64,000 nt of DNA from Streptomyces sp. AJS327 (GCF_013450295.1 NZ_SKBR01000003.1:124001-188000); one strand, 5' to 3'; shown: positions 16,785 through 26,135, counted from the stretch's first letter. Numbers and translations are program-made. The notes: generated by a model from the sequence alone, not told the origin.

Positions 16785-17376
16785 CCCCGCCCGCCGCGCG
16801 CCCCGCCGTGGCCGCCAGCCCGCACGGCCGCCGAACCGCCGAACCGCCGACGGCACCGCGGGCACGAGCCGGACGAGCGGCACGCGGGGTACGCGGGACA
16901 CGCGCGGCACGCGGGACACGACGAGCGGCAGCGGGGCAAGGAGCGCGAGCGGCTCGGGCCGGGCGCGGAGGGGCGGGCTGGCGCGCGGCGGGAGGCGGAG
17001 CTCCGGTGCGAGGACGCCGGGGAGGGGCGCGGCGAGCGCACGGCCCGGGGCGGTGGGGCGCGGCCCCGGGGAAGGGGGCGCGTGCGGGGGGCGCCACCCC
17101 GGTGCCGTATCCGCGCCGCTCTCGTCCAACCCCTCCGGACCTGCGTCTCTTTGGGCCGACCCGCACCGTTGTGCCCCTCCGTGTCCCCGGGTTCGGGCCG
17201 TCCTGTCACCGCCGAGGGGAACGGCCGCGCCGGTGGGGGCACTTACCCGGAGTGCGATCTCCCACCCGGTCTGTAATGGATCACTACTCACGCGTCAAGA
17301 GACCGCGCATGGCCGGTTTCCGATCCACCGCACCTGGGCATTCATCTTCTGGCGTGGGGCAAAGGAGGTCTCGGGG
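16785..17376. other. gap before the RsbW-like gene
   Basis: The first 250 bp are degenerate short repeats around gcgggacacgcg. The last 100 bp are AT-richer and end in AAAGGAGG, so the RsbW-like promoter probably lies at 17260-17340. No gene is recognisable. Confidence 0.5.
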
Positions 17377-18003
17377 GTGGCGTTGGTCGTGGCACAGGAA
17401 GTGCCTACTTCGTCGACCATGGCCGTGCCTCACAGCCCAGCGGGCGTGGGGACGGCACGGCGGACGGTGCGTGAGGACCTCCTCGCGCACGGAACGCCCG
17501 ATTCGGTCGTCGACGATGCGATTCTGATCCTTTCCGAACTACTCAGCAATTCGTGCCGACATGCGCGCCCACTGGACGCGCGGGAATCGGTACACGTGGC
17601 CTGGAGTCAGGACACACGGGGCGATATCACCATCTCGGTCACGGACGGTGGTGGGCCCACCCGCCCACTTCCAGCCACTCCATCGGTTAGCGCCCGAGGA
17701 GGCCGCGGACTGGCTATCATCACGGCGCTCGCGCGGGACTGGGGCGTCACCGAGGAGGCGCGCGGGCGGCACCGGGGCGACCCCGGCGGCCGCGGCCCGC
17801 GCGCGAACCACGGCGACGAACAGAGCCCCGCGTACGGGCGGTTGGGGGGCGAACCGGACCCGGGCAGGGCGGTCACCGTCTGGGCGGTCCTGACGACGGA
17901 CGACGCCTTCGGAGACGGACTGCCGGGGCGGGGGCTGACGGACCGCGTCGGCGTCGAACTCGCCACGCTCGACGGGCTACCGGAGGGCCTCCCGGGCACC
18001 TGA
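17377..18003 (+). CDS. RsbW-like ATP-binding protein (HATPase_c_2)
   Basis: A 208-residue GHKL-fold protein of the anti-sigma kinase type. SELLSNSCRHARPL (about 51-64) is the N-box, SVTDGGGPTRPLPATPSVSARGGRGLAIITALARDWG (about 88-124) the G1/G2 boxes. An N-terminal segment QEVPTSSTMAVPHSPAGVGTARRTV precedes the fold. The start is GTG 17377 after a perfect AAAGGAGGT. It probably phosphorylates or binds an anti-anti-sigma protein, or acts as a free-standing regulator; no STAS-domain or sigma gene is adjacent. The Gly/Arg-rich C-terminal 60 residues lie beyond the fold. Confidence 0.85.
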   Translation: MALVVAQEVPTSSTMAVPHSPAGVGTARRTVREDLLAHGTPDSVVDDAILILSELLSNSCRHARPLDARESVHVAWSQDTRGDITISVTDGGGPTRPLPATPSVSARGGRGLAIITALARDWGVTEEARGRHRGDPGGRGPRANHGDEQSPAYGRLGGEPDPGRAVTVWAVLTTDDAFGDGLPGRGLTDRVGVELATLDGLPEGLPGT

Positions 18004-18392
18004 CCAGCGGCTGACCGCCCACCACCGGCGTCCGCTCCGCCATGACGGCGGGCGCCGGGGCACACCCTCCGGGGTCGCGCCCACGGCACGGCGGGCCCCG
18101 GGGGCGGCGCGGCACGACAACCGCCGCACGACGCTACGGCGCGACGATGCGGAACGGCGGCCGGGCGCACTCCCGCCTCCGGCGCATAACCCACCACCGA
18201 GGCCCGTTCAGCACGTTCACCCCGCTCGGCCCGCTCGCGGCAGCGGCAGCGGCAGCCGTACACGGCGACGCGGAACCGCGGGCGGGGGGACGGCGTACCA
18301 CGGGCGCGGGCGCTAGGCTCACAGCGTGCCTCCCGCGCTCCGTGGCCGGGAGGCACCGTCAACCGATGCCGCACCGTGGAGAGCCTTCCGTC
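18004..18392 (+). promoter_or_regulatory. upstream region of the SEC-C protein gene
   Basis: No ORF of note. A consensus-like -10 hexamer TAGGCT is at 18314-18319, about 75 bp before the start codon. No clear -35 is seen. The remainder is GC-rich and unassigned. Confidence 0.5.
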
Positions 18393-19361
18393 ATGGCCAA
18401 GAAGCGCCGTCCCCAGACCAAGGCAACCAAGCCGCAGCTCGCCGACGGAGAGGTGCCCGTCGTCGGCGCGCGGGAGCCCTGCCCGTGCGGTTCGGGGCGC
18501 CGCTACAAGGCGTGCCACGGACGGGCCGCCGCGCAGGCCGTCACCGAGCTGGTGCGCCGCCCCTTCGAGGGGCTGCCCGGCGAGGCGGACTGGGTCGCGC
18601 TGCGCGAACTCGTCCCCGCCGGGACGGTGTCGCTGACCCTGAAGGACGGGCTACCCGAGGACGTACCCGCGGTCACCCTGGCCACGGTGCTGCCCATGGC
18701 CTGGCCCGCGCTGCGCCGGGACAACGGCGAGGTGCTGCTCGGCCTCCAGAACGACACCGCCTCCGGCGACCTGAGCCGCGACCTCGCGGACACCCTCCAG
18801 CGCGCGCTGACCACCGAGCCCGGCTCCCCCGTGGACGCGGGACGGCCGGACCCGGAGGGGCCGCGCCTCCAGGACCTGCTGGACCCGGACGCCGCGTTCA
18901 CGCCGGTGGTACACGAGGGCTTCGACTTCTGGGTGGACGACGCGGAGAAGGCCACCGGCGAGGTCGCCGCCTCACTGGAACGAGCCAATTCAGCCGCGAT
19001 CCCGACCGCCCGGCTGAACGGGACAGAGGGTGCCTACTGGTGCGAAACCCCAGAAAAGAACCACTTGCGCTGGGTGATGACGCACCCCGAGGAGCAACTG
19101 CTCGACGCCCTCGCCCGGCTGCACGCCGCGGGTCGCTCCACGCTGGGTGAGGACACCAGGCTCGTCGGCTCGTTCCGGGCGCACGGGCTGACGGTTCCGG
19201 TGTGGGATCTGCCGCGTGGCATGTCAGCCGGGGACTGTGAGAAGCCCGCCGCCGAGTTCGCGGAGCGGCTGGCGGAGGCCCTCGCCTCGGCGGCGCCACT
19301 CTCGGCGGAGGAGCGGAAGGCCCGCAGCGGCCTCACCAACCGCCAGGTGACGCTCAGCTGA
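18393..19361 (+). CDS. DUF5926 protein with N-terminal SEC-C zinc motif
   Basis: A 322-residue cytoplasmic protein. Residues about 1-45 are MAKKRRPQTKATKPQ plus a SEC-C zinc-binding motif (CPCGSGRRYKACHG), which in SecA binds SecB or ribosomes. The rest is the actinobacterial DUF5926 domain. The start MAKKRR is chosen over an upstream in-frame ATG because homologues begin there; GGAG sits 11 bases upstream. A single-gene unit. The function is unknown; an association with translation or secretion is only suggested by the SEC-C motif. Confidence 0.85.
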   Translation: MAKKRRPQTKATKPQLADGEVPVVGAREPCPCGSGRRYKACHGRAAAQAVTELVRRPFEGLPGEADWVALRELVPAGTVSLTLKDGLPEDVPAVTLATVLPMAWPALRRDNGEVLLGLQNDTASGDLSRDLADTLQRALTTEPGSPVDAGRPDPEGPRLQDLLDPDAAFTPVVHEGFDFWVDDAEKATGEVAASLERANSAAIPTARLNGTEGAYWCETPEKNHLRWVMTHPEEQLLDALARLHAAGRSTLGEDTRLVGSFRAHGLTVPVWDLPRGMSAGDCEKPAAEFAERLAEALASAAPLSAEERKARSGLTNRQVTLS

Positions 19362-19780
19362 AACGGTGACGGGTGGGACCACCGGGGCCTGAGTGAACTG
19401 ACGGTAACCGGGAGTCCCGCCACGCTCCGTCGTACGGGGCTTAAAACCGGAGGTAATTCGGCGTCTGGATCTGGGCGATCGAATTTGCGAACAGCCGATC
19501 TCTTGTTACCTTCTTAGGAGCCCGGTCGCTGGTGCATCCCCCGTCGCCAGCGGCCGGGTTTTTCCTTGCCCGGATTCGGCCGCCCGGATTCCTCCGCCCG
19601 AACCCGCCCGGTCCCGTGGATCGGCCCCCACCGGACTCGCCGCACCGCGCCCCCACCCCACCCCGCGGGCTCAACAGCCAGCGGATTCCGGACCGTTGAT
19701 CGTCGTCCGTACCGGCTGCCCGTGGCGCGGCCGATGCCCCGGTCCACGCGCCACTCGCCCCCGCTCGCGCCGGGTGGGGT
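19362..19780. other. gap containing a promoter-terminator module
   Basis: Convergent interval between the SEC-C gene and the minus-strand secreted-protein gene. The AT-richer centre (19441-19563) is treated as a possible small RNA. The remaining 215 bp on the right are GC-rich without a gene. Confidence 0.5.
19485..19563 (+). ncRNA. candidate short RNA ending in a U-rich terminator
   Basis: TTGCGA (19485-19490) and TACCTT (19507-19512) are spaced by 16 bases like a -35/-10 pair. A stem of about 14 bp follows (19521-19534 with 19545-19558) whose ten-base loop contains five consecutive C, then TTTTT at 19559-19563. This is the clearest U-tailed intrinsic terminator on the plus strand. Transcription from this promoter would give a transcript of about 45 nt. 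Alternatively it is only the terminator of the SEC-C gene. The C-rich loop recalls 6C RNA, but the second hairpin of that motif is missing. Confidence 0.45.
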
Positions 19781-20554
19781 TCAGCGCCCCCGGCGTCCGC
19801 CGGGCGACTCGCTGCCCGCCCGCAGCAGCAGCCGCTCGCCGTCGGCGGTGGCGACCTCGACGACGGCCGTGCGGCCGCGCCCCGCCATCCCCCCGCCCTC
19901 CCGGCTGGGCTCACCGTCCACGGCGGCGCGGGGACGGCCGGGGGTCTCGCAGGTCTGGAGGCCGCCGGAGGCCGGGAGCGCGCAGCGCACCCGGAGCGAG
20001 CGCCCGTCCGGCCCGAGCAGCGTCAGTACCGCGCGCAGCCGGGAGTTGGTGGCGTTCCGGACGTAGGCGCGGGCCCGCGCGGCGCGTCCTTCGGTCAGCA
20101 CGCAGGTCTGCGCCTCCACCCCCACGGGGGCGGCGACCTCGGGGCCGCAGGACGCCGGGGACCCGACGGAGGAGGGGCGCGGCGCGCGGCGCCCCGTGGG
20201 CTCCGGCGGGCTCTGCTGCCGTGCCCCGGAAGCGTCCCCGCCGCGCTCCGCCGGGGGGTGGCCGGGCTCGCGGGGGGACCCGGTGTCCTGGGAGGTCTCC
20301 GGGCCCACCTCCCGGGTCAGCCGGGACAGTCCGAGCGGCGGGTGGTCCCCGGTCGCCTCCGACGGTCCGTGCCGGCCGGCGCCCGCGCTCTCGTCGGCCG
20401 AGGGGGAGTGGGAGTGGCTGGTCCGCCGCTCGGGCGCGGGCCGGTCGGTCCCGGCGGTCGCCGCGGCGAAGGGCAGGATGACGGCGAGCGCGACGCCACT
20501 GGCGAGCGCGGTGAGACGGAGCCGGGAAGCGCCCTGGGGCTGCGACAGTTGCAT
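19781..20554 (-). CDS. secreted protein of unknown function
   Basis: A 257-residue exported protein. MQLSQPQGASRLRLTALASGVALAVILPFAAATAG is a Sec signal peptide (cleavage near residue 35). The middle (about 40-130) is Ser/Pro/Glu/His-rich linker. The C-terminal part has two pairs of cysteines (SCGPEV, QTCVLTEGR, RCALPA, LQTCET) that could form disulfides in a small beta domain. The start ATG 20554 has a weak GGTGGG upstream. I do not recognise a domain. The gene lies alone, convergent with the SEC-C gene. Confidence 0.65.
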   Translation of the reverse strand: MQLSQPQGASRLRLTALASGVALAVILPFAAATAGTDRPAPERRTSHSHSPSADESAGAGRHGPSEATGDHPPLGLSRLTREVGPETSQDTGSPREPGHPPAERGGDASGARQQSPPEPTGRRAPRPSSVGSPASCGPEVAAPVGVEAQTCVLTEGRAARARAYVRNATNSRLRAVLTLLGPDGRSLRVRCALPASGGLQTCETPGRPRAAVDGEPSREGGGMAGRGRTAVVEVATADGERLLLRAGSESPGGRRGR

Positions 20555-21163
20555 GAGGACCCACCTGCAACTCACTGGTACACGGGGGACGGACACCGGA
20601 CCCGTGGATACGGCGTCCGGGAGGCGCGGAAGACCGCCGGGCTGAAGACCGGCGGGGCGAACATACCGAGAGAGCGGGGCCTCGTCCGGGGAGCTGTCCG
20701 TGTCCGCCGCGCGTCACGGACTCCCGGTTACCCGTACGGGTGAGAGTCCGTCGTCCGGCTCCCGCTGGCCCTCCGCCCGCCCCCGCCAGCGGCCACCGTC
20801 CCGTCGGCCCCTGTCCGGAGGCCGCACGCCGCTTCCCGCCCAGGTGTGCCCGGCGGGCGCGCGTGGGTACGGTCCGCGCCGCCGGGGTCCTCCGCGCGGC
20901 GCCACGGTCGCGGCTCGCCCCCGCTCGTCCAGCACCCGGCCTCGTCCGCCACCTCCGCTCGGACGGACGGGCGGGCGGACCGGTGGACGAGCGGGCGGTG
21001 CCGAACGCCCTCCGGCGCGGGCGCGGTTGAGGACCGGCGGAGGCTCGGCGCTGGGGCGGGACGCTCGGCGCTGGGGGCGGCGGCGTACCACGGACGGGCG
21101 CTGGGGGCGGGGAGCTGGGGCTGGCGGCGCGGCGACCCCGGCACCGCGCGCCGCCGTCCGGGG
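20555..21163. other. gap with short repeats
   Basis: About 600 bp downstream of the prim-pol gene and upstream of the secreted-protein gene, both minus-strand. Contains degenerate repeats of cggcgctgggg at about 21045-21125. No gene or clear promoter is recognised. Confidence 0.5.
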
Positions 21164-21838
21164 TCAGTACCGGAGGGTGCTGCCGGTGTCGGGCACGCTG
21201 CCGCTCTCCTCCACCAGCACGTCCAGCACGTCCACGACCCGGGGCAGCCAGGGCGTCTCGCCCGGCCCCTCCGCGACGGGACGCCGATCCCACCGCACCA
21301 TTCCGCCGCCGGTCCGCGAGGGGGGCAGCGCGACGTATCCGCCCGCGCTGTGGAAGCGCAGCGAACTCGGCACCCGGTCGTAGGAGTACAGCAGTTCGCC
21401 GAGTTCCTCCAGGAGGTACGGGGCGACGAGGACGGAGTAGCGCGTCGGGGTGGCGAGGACCGGCCCGAGGCGGACCCCCGCGCCGTCGAGGGCGGCGAGC
21501 GCCCGTTCGCCCGCGATGGCGGGCAGGCTCAGGGCGCAGGGCGCGTCACCGCCGGTCGCGAGGATCAGCGAGGCGCCGGGGCGCTCCGTCCACCACCAGC
21601 TGACCATCCGCGGGTCGGTCGTGGCGGCGAGCAGTACCGGGTCGAGGGGGTGCGCGCCGGGGACCGCGCAGTCGGCGTCCGGGCACTGACAGGCTTCCGA
21701 CCGGCCCGGGGCCCGCGAGGAGGACGACGCGGTGCCGACGCCGGGAACGACGGGCCAGCGCCACCGGGTGGCACAGTCGAGCGCCGCGTTCCGCAGCGAG
21801 GACCGGGGCATGCGTCGCCTTCCGAGGATCTCACGCAT
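21164..21838 (-). CDS. bifunctional DNA primase/polymerase-type (prim-pol) domain protein
   Basis: A 224-residue protein with the N-terminal part of an AEP primase-polymerase domain: LRNAALDCATRWRWPVVPGV, a cysteine pair CQCPDADCAVPGAHP, then WWTERPGASLILATGGD. Plasmid replicases with this domain are far longer and carry a helicase; here only the prim-pol-like domain is present, and I cannot see the classic DxD catalytic pair. This stand-alone form is common in Streptomyces cores, so catalysis is doubtful. The start MREILGRRR at 21838 has GAAAGGA about 10 bases upstream. Divergent from the PP2C-like gene. Confidence 0.75.
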   Translation of the reverse strand: MREILGRRRMPRSSLRNAALDCATRWRWPVVPGVGTASSSSRAPGRSEACQCPDADCAVPGAHPLDPVLLAATTDPRMVSWWWTERPGASLILATGGDAPCALSLPAIAGERALAALDGAGVRLGPVLATPTRYSVLVAPYLLEELGELLYSYDRVPSSLRFHSAGGYVALPPSRTGGGMVRWDRRPVAEGPGETPWLPRVVDVLDVLVEESGSVPDTGSTLRY

Positions 21839-22494
21839 AAGCACTCGTTCCTTTCCGTGCCGAAGGGTCGACGTCGCCGCGAGCATCGAGCGGTCGCCCG
21901 ATGGGTGGCCAGGCCCCATGGCGGCAGCCGCAGATCGATGACCGCGTAACGCCGGAACAACTGATGGCTCATCATGCCGCGCCACACCGCGTGGCGCTCG
22001 CCGGGACGATGCCGGTGGAACGGCACACCATGCCAGGTGGTGGAACGTGGAACGACGTGGCGGGTGGCGCGCCCCTGGGCGCCCGGGTGCTGCTTGGTGC
22101 TGCGCTGTGCTAGCTGGTGCAGTCCCGCCAGTACGGGAGGGTCACGGACGCCGATCCACTCGGCGCTCCGCGCTGAAAGACGGACGTTCTGCTGTTGAGA
22201 CGCTGTGTCTTCCCTTGTGGGTTCCGTACCCGCGGCAGCCGGGCCAACGCCCGGCCGACTGGCCTCAGTCGACAGTATTCCATGCCTCCTCGGCACCATT
22301 TCACGCCAGTCCCCCTTCTCGCGCCACCCCCGGTGACCCACCGGTTCATAGCGGGACACCTCACACCCCACCAGGGCAATGCTGGACATCCCATCATCCG
22401 CCCGTGTACATCTGGGAGGAGTGCAGGCGGCCAGCGTGACTTGGGGGTTTGTGATGCGGTTGCGAAGCGTCCGGCACAGCGGAAGCCGGTGGCC
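21839..22494. promoter_or_regulatory. divergent promoter region, prim-pol / SpoIIE-like
   Basis: A 656-bp intergenic region less GC-rich than its flanks. It includes the repeat tggaacgtggaacgacgtgg near 22036. Open frames cross it on both strands but have no domains and poor starts. Promoters for both flanking genes must lie here; no hexamer pair is convincing. Confidence 0.5.
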
Positions 22495-24351
22495 ATGACC
22501 TCACCCCACATGCCGAAAGTGGCCGGATTCGAACCTTCGCCCGCCTCATCGAGCGAGGCGGCCACACCTGTCCCGTCCTCATCTGACGCCTCGCCAGGCA
22601 CCGTCACGGCGGAGCGTGACGAACTCCACCACCGCCTCGCCGATCTGCGGCTGCTCCACGAGCGGACGGAACGCCTGGCGCGCACCACCACGCTGGACGG
22701 CGCCCTGCGCGAACTGCTGCACGGGGGAGCCGCCCTGCTCGGTGCCCGGCGCGGGCTGCTCACCCTGGTCCCCGGTCTGCACGGCGCGTCCGGCGCGGCC
22801 CCGGCCCACCATCCGGCCGACCCCGTCACGTCCGGGGCGGGCGCCGCCCCGCTCGCCGGGCACCCGGCGGACGGCGCCTGGCCCGCGTTTCCCGGACTGC
22901 GCCCCGGGCGCACCGTCGGGCTGGGCCTGGGCCCCGCCGACCTCGGCGAACTGGAGACCGTGCCGCACCACTCCGGCTGGCCCGCGTCCCAGGCGGCGTC
23001 CCCCGCGCCCGGAGCGCCGCCCGCCGAACCCTCCGAACCGCCTGGGTCCGCCGCCCCCCTGGCGCACCCGGCGCCCGACGGCGAACCCCCCGACCCGACG
23101 CCCACCGCCGGTCACCCCGCCCCCGACACCCCAGCGCCCTCCGGCGCTCCCGGCGTCCCCTCCGGTACTCCGGGCGTCCCTCCCGGGGCGGGGCGCCCCG
23201 AACACAGCCGTGCGGAGGGGGAGTTCGACGCCGTCCCGCATCCGCTGGCCGGGATCGCGCATCCCGACATCGCCGCCGACCACACCCTCGACCCCCTGCA
23301 CCGGGCCGTCGCCGCCCGCCTCGGCTACGCCGCCAGCTACGCCGCCCCGCTCGCCACGTCCGAGGAGGCGGACGGCACCCCGAGCACGCTGCTGGGAACC
23401 GCCGTCTGGCTGTACGACCAGCCCGCCGAGCCCTCCCCCGGCCAGCGCCTGCTGCTCGACCAGTACCTGCGGTTCGCCGCCGCGCACACCGCGCGCGAGC
23501 TGGCCCGCAGCGGCGCCGAGCGCGCCCGGCGCGAACTCCACGCCGAGCTGCTGCCGGGCGGGCTGCCACGCCTGCCGGACGTCACGCTGGCCGCCCGGCG
23601 GCGCCCGGGGCCGGACGGCGGCGCCTGGTACGACGCGCTGCCGCTGCCCGACGGGGCGCTGGGCCTCGCCGTGGGCGGGGTCACCGGGGACGGCGCCGCC
23701 ACCACCGCCACGCTGAGCCGGCTGCGCTCCGCGCTCCGCGCGTACGCGGTGCTGGAGGGCGAGGATCCGGTAGCCGTCCTCTCGGATCTGGAGGTGCTGC
23801 TGCGGCTCACCGAACCCGGACGCACCGCGACCGCGCTGTTCGCCTTCGCCGAGCCCGCGGCCCGGCGGGTGCGGCTGGCCGGGGCCGGGCACTGCCCGCC
23901 GCTGGTGACCGGCGAGCGGCGCACGGAGTACGTGGAGACCACCGTCTCGGCGCCGCTGAACATGCTGGCCTGCTGGGAGGCGCCGAGCGCCCAGCTGACC
24001 CTGAGGGAGGGGGAAACGTTGCTGCTGTACAGCGACGGGCTGCTGCGGCGTACCGGTGACCCCGTCGACCTGGCCTTCGCCAGGCTGCGGTCGACGGTCG
24101 CCGCGGCGCCGGACGAGGTACGGGCGGACCCGGAGGCCCTGGTCGACCACGTACTGCGCGAGCTGCTGCCGGAGGCGCCCGTCGAGCGGGCCACCGGGAA
24201 CACCGGGACCTCCGAGGACACCGGCGCGGCGGGGGAGTCCGCGGACCGTGCGGAGCATCACGTTCCGGGGAGTGTTCCCGGCGCGGCCGGGCGGGCCCGC
24301 CCGGCGAACGCCGAGGTCGCGGACGCGGTGCTGCTCGCCGTCCGCTTCTGA
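22495..24351 (+). CDS. SpoIIE/PP2C-family protein with degraded metal site (probable pseudophosphatase)
   Basis: A 618-residue regulator. Residues about 40-330 form a GAF-like sensor interrupted by a long Pro/Ala-rich insertion (about 170-250). The C-terminal half is a SpoIIE/PP2C domain. The usual GGDWYD reads GGAWYD (A377) and the usual GDVxGHG reads GGVTGDG (G395), so two metal-binding aspartates are missing. Later motifs (LLLYSDGLL, ADAVLLAV) are kept. The start ATG 22495 is typical for the family (MTSPHMPKVAG); a GTG six bases upstream is possible. It probably binds anti-anti-sigma or anti-sigma partners without dephosphorylating them (inference). Confidence 0.82.
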   Translation: MTSPHMPKVAGFEPSPASSSEAATPVPSSSDASPGTVTAERDELHHRLADLRLLHERTERLARTTTLDGALRELLHGGAALLGARRGLLTLVPGLHGASGAAPAHHPADPVTSGAGAAPLAGHPADGAWPAFPGLRPGRTVGLGLGPADLGELETVPHHSGWPASQAASPAPGAPPAEPSEPPGSAAPLAHPAPDGEPPDPTPTAGHPAPDTPAPSGAPGVPSGTPGVPPGAGRPEHSRAEGEFDAVPHPLAGIAHPDIAADHTLDPLHRAVAARLGYAASYAAPLATSEEADGTPSTLLGTAVWLYDQPAEPSPGQRLLLDQYLRFAAAHTARELARSGAERARRELHAELLPGGLPRLPDVTLAARRRPGPDGGAWYDALPLPDGALGLAVGGVTGDGAATTATLSRLRSALRAYAVLEGEDPVAVLSDLEVLLRLTEPGRTATALFAFAEPAARRVRLAGAGHCPPLVTGERRTEYVETTVSAPLNMLACWEAPSAQLTLREGETLLLYSDGLLRRTGDPVDLAFARLRSTVAAAPDEVRADPEALVDHVLRELLPEAPVERATGNTGTSEDTGAAGESADRAEHHVPGSVPGAAGRARPANAEVADAVLLAVRF

Positions 24352-24400
24352 CTCCCTCTGCCGTTGTCTGCTGTTCTCCACTGATATCTGCCGTTTGTCC

Positions 24401-24427
24401 GCCGCCGCCGGTCCGCCCGGCGGCGGC
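24401..24427 (+). terminator. stem-loop after the SpoIIE-like gene
   Basis: A perfect 11-bp inverted repeat, GCCGCCGCCGG / CCGGCGGCGGC, with a five-base loop, 50 bp past the stop codon; no T-run. Confidence 0.65.
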
Positions 24428-24531
24428 CACCACGGGGCGACCGGGGCACTTCCGCGGGACGGCTCCGGGGGTGCGACGCGGCCTCACCCATACGATGGAA
24501 GGCGGACGTCACCGTCAAAGAGGAGGCAGGC

Positions 24532-25971
24532 GTGGCAGACGCGACCGGGAAGCAGCCGATCAAACCGCGGAAGAACGGCCTGTACTCGGGCGTCTCCGAC
24601 GAGCTGGCCGAGAGCATGAGGACCGGCTGGGCCGACACCGAGCTACCGGACCTGGAGCCGATCGAGCAGGCCGAGCACACCGCCCGGCGGCGCGACCAGC
24701 TCTCCGCCCGCTTCCCCGGCGAGCGGCTGGTCATCCCCGCCGGCAACCTCAAGACCAGGTCGAACGACACCGAGTACCCCTTCCGGGCCTCCGTCGAGTA
24801 CGCCTACCTGACCGGCGACCAGACCGAGGACGGTGTCCTGGTGCTGGAGCCGACCGGCGAGAGCGGCCACGCCGCCACCCTGTTCCTGCTGCCCCGGTCC
24901 GACCGGGAGAACGGCGAGTTCTGGCTCAGCGGACAGGGCGAACTCTGGGTCGGCCGCCGGCACAGCCTCGCGGAGAGCGAGAAGCTGTACGGGATGCCCT
25001 GCGCCGACGTGCGGACGGTCGCGGACGAGCTGCGCGAGGCCGTCGGCCCGGCCCGGGTGGTGCGCGGGTACGACGCGGGCATCGAGCGGGCGCTGACGGA
25101 CAAGGTCACCCAGGAGCGCGACACCGAACTCCAGACGTTCCTGTCGGAGATGCGGCTCGTCAAGGACGACTTCGAGATCGCCCAGCTCCAGCACGCCTGT
25201 GACGCGACCGCCCGCGGCTTCGAGGACGTCGTGCGGGTGCTCGACCGGGCGGAGGCCACCTCGGAGCGGTACATCGAGGGCACCTTCTTCCTCCGCGCGC
25301 GGGTGGAGGGCAACGACGTCGGCTACGGCTCCATCTGCGCCGCCGGGCCGCACGCCACCACGCTGCACTGGACGCGCAACGACGGCGCGGTGCGCTCCGG
25401 CGAACTCGTCCTGATGGACATGGGCGTGGAGACCACCACCCTCTACACCGCCGACGTCACCCGTACCGTCCCGGTCAACGGCCGGTACGGCGACCTCCAG
25501 CGCCGGGTGTACGACGCCGTGTACGAGGCGCAGGAGGCCGGGATCGCGGCGGTGCGGCCCGGCGCGAAGTACCTGGACTTCCACCACGCCGCACAGCGGG
25601 TCCTGGCGACCCGGCTGGTGGAGTGGGGGCTGCTGGAGGGCCCCGTCGAGCGGGTCCTGGAGCTGGGGCTCCAGCGCCGCTGGACGCTGCACGGGACCGG
25701 CCACATGCTCGGCATGGACGTGCACGACTGCGCCACCGCGCGCCGCGAGACCTACGCGGACGGCACGCTGGAGCCCGGCATGTGCCTGACCGTCGAGCCC
25801 GGCCTGTACTTCCAGGCGGACGACCTGACGGTTCCGGAGGAGTACCGGGGCATCGGGGTCCGGATCGAGGACGACATCCTCGTCACGGAGGACGGGAACC
25901 GCAATCTGTCCGCCGCCCTCCCCCGTACCAGCACGGACGTCGAGGCGTGGATGGCGCGGCTGACCGGCTGA
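24532..25971 (+). CDS. aminopeptidase P (M24B Xaa-Pro aminopeptidase)
   Basis: A 479-residue dinuclear metal (usually Mn) peptidase that removes N-terminal residues before proline. The N-terminal AMP_N domain (about 45-195) is followed by the pita-bread M24 domain with ligands in MDMGVE, YTADVTRT, HGTGHMLGMDVHD, TVEPGLYF and RIEDDILV, all conserved. The start is GTG 24532 after AGAGGAGGCAGGC. Cytoplasmic; no signal. Followed by a very long hairpin. Function is confident; physiological substrates are not. Confidence 0.95.
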   Translation: MADATGKQPIKPRKNGLYSGVSDELAESMRTGWADTELPDLEPIEQAEHTARRRDQLSARFPGERLVIPAGNLKTRSNDTEYPFRASVEYAYLTGDQTEDGVLVLEPTGESGHAATLFLLPRSDRENGEFWLSGQGELWVGRRHSLAESEKLYGMPCADVRTVADELREAVGPARVVRGYDAGIERALTDKVTQERDTELQTFLSEMRLVKDDFEIAQLQHACDATARGFEDVVRVLDRAEATSERYIEGTFFLRARVEGNDVGYGSICAAGPHATTLHWTRNDGAVRSGELVLMDMGVETTTLYTADVTRTVPVNGRYGDLQRRVYDAVYEAQEAGIAAVRPGAKYLDFHHAAQRVLATRLVEWGLLEGPVERVLELGLQRRWTLHGTGHMLGMDVHDCATARRETYADGTLEPGMCLTVEPGLYFQADDLTVPEEYRGIGVRIEDDILVTEDGNRNLSAALPRTSTDVEAWMARLTG

Positions 25972-25972
25972 G

Positions 25973-26047
25973 CCGGCGGCCCGTCGGGGACCGGCGCGGC
26001 CCGGGACAGGCGGCCGCCCGGGCCGCGCCGGACGACGGGGCCGCCGG
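25973..26047 (+). terminator. very long near-perfect hairpin after aminopeptidase P
   Basis: The outer stem (25973-25986 with 26033-26047) and the inner stem CCGGCGCGGCCCGGG (25991-26005) with its exact complement (26017-26031) give about 29 paired bases around an 11-base loop, starting 2 bases after the stop codon. Much longer than an ordinary terminator. Confidence 0.75.
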
Positions 26048-26135
26048 TCACTGCGATTCGGTAAACACGCGGCCAGGAACGATCGGGGTGCGTACGCTGC
26101 GAGCCCCCGGTCCCGGACAAGGAGAAGAGCACACT

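Noticed and set aside
19485..19563. 6C RNA
   Set aside because: Only one hairpin with five loop Cs; the family needs two hairpins with C-rich loops. Kept only as an unspecified RNA candidate.
21164..21838. Plasmid replication protein / integrated element
   Set aside because: Only a short prim-pol-like domain; no helicase, integrase or att repeat nearby, and the position among core genes fits a resident gene.
22195..22494. Upstream extension of the SpoIIE-like protein by 100 residues
   Set aside because: Frame is open but composition is AT-richer and non-periodic, and the family-typical start MTSPHMPKVAG follows.
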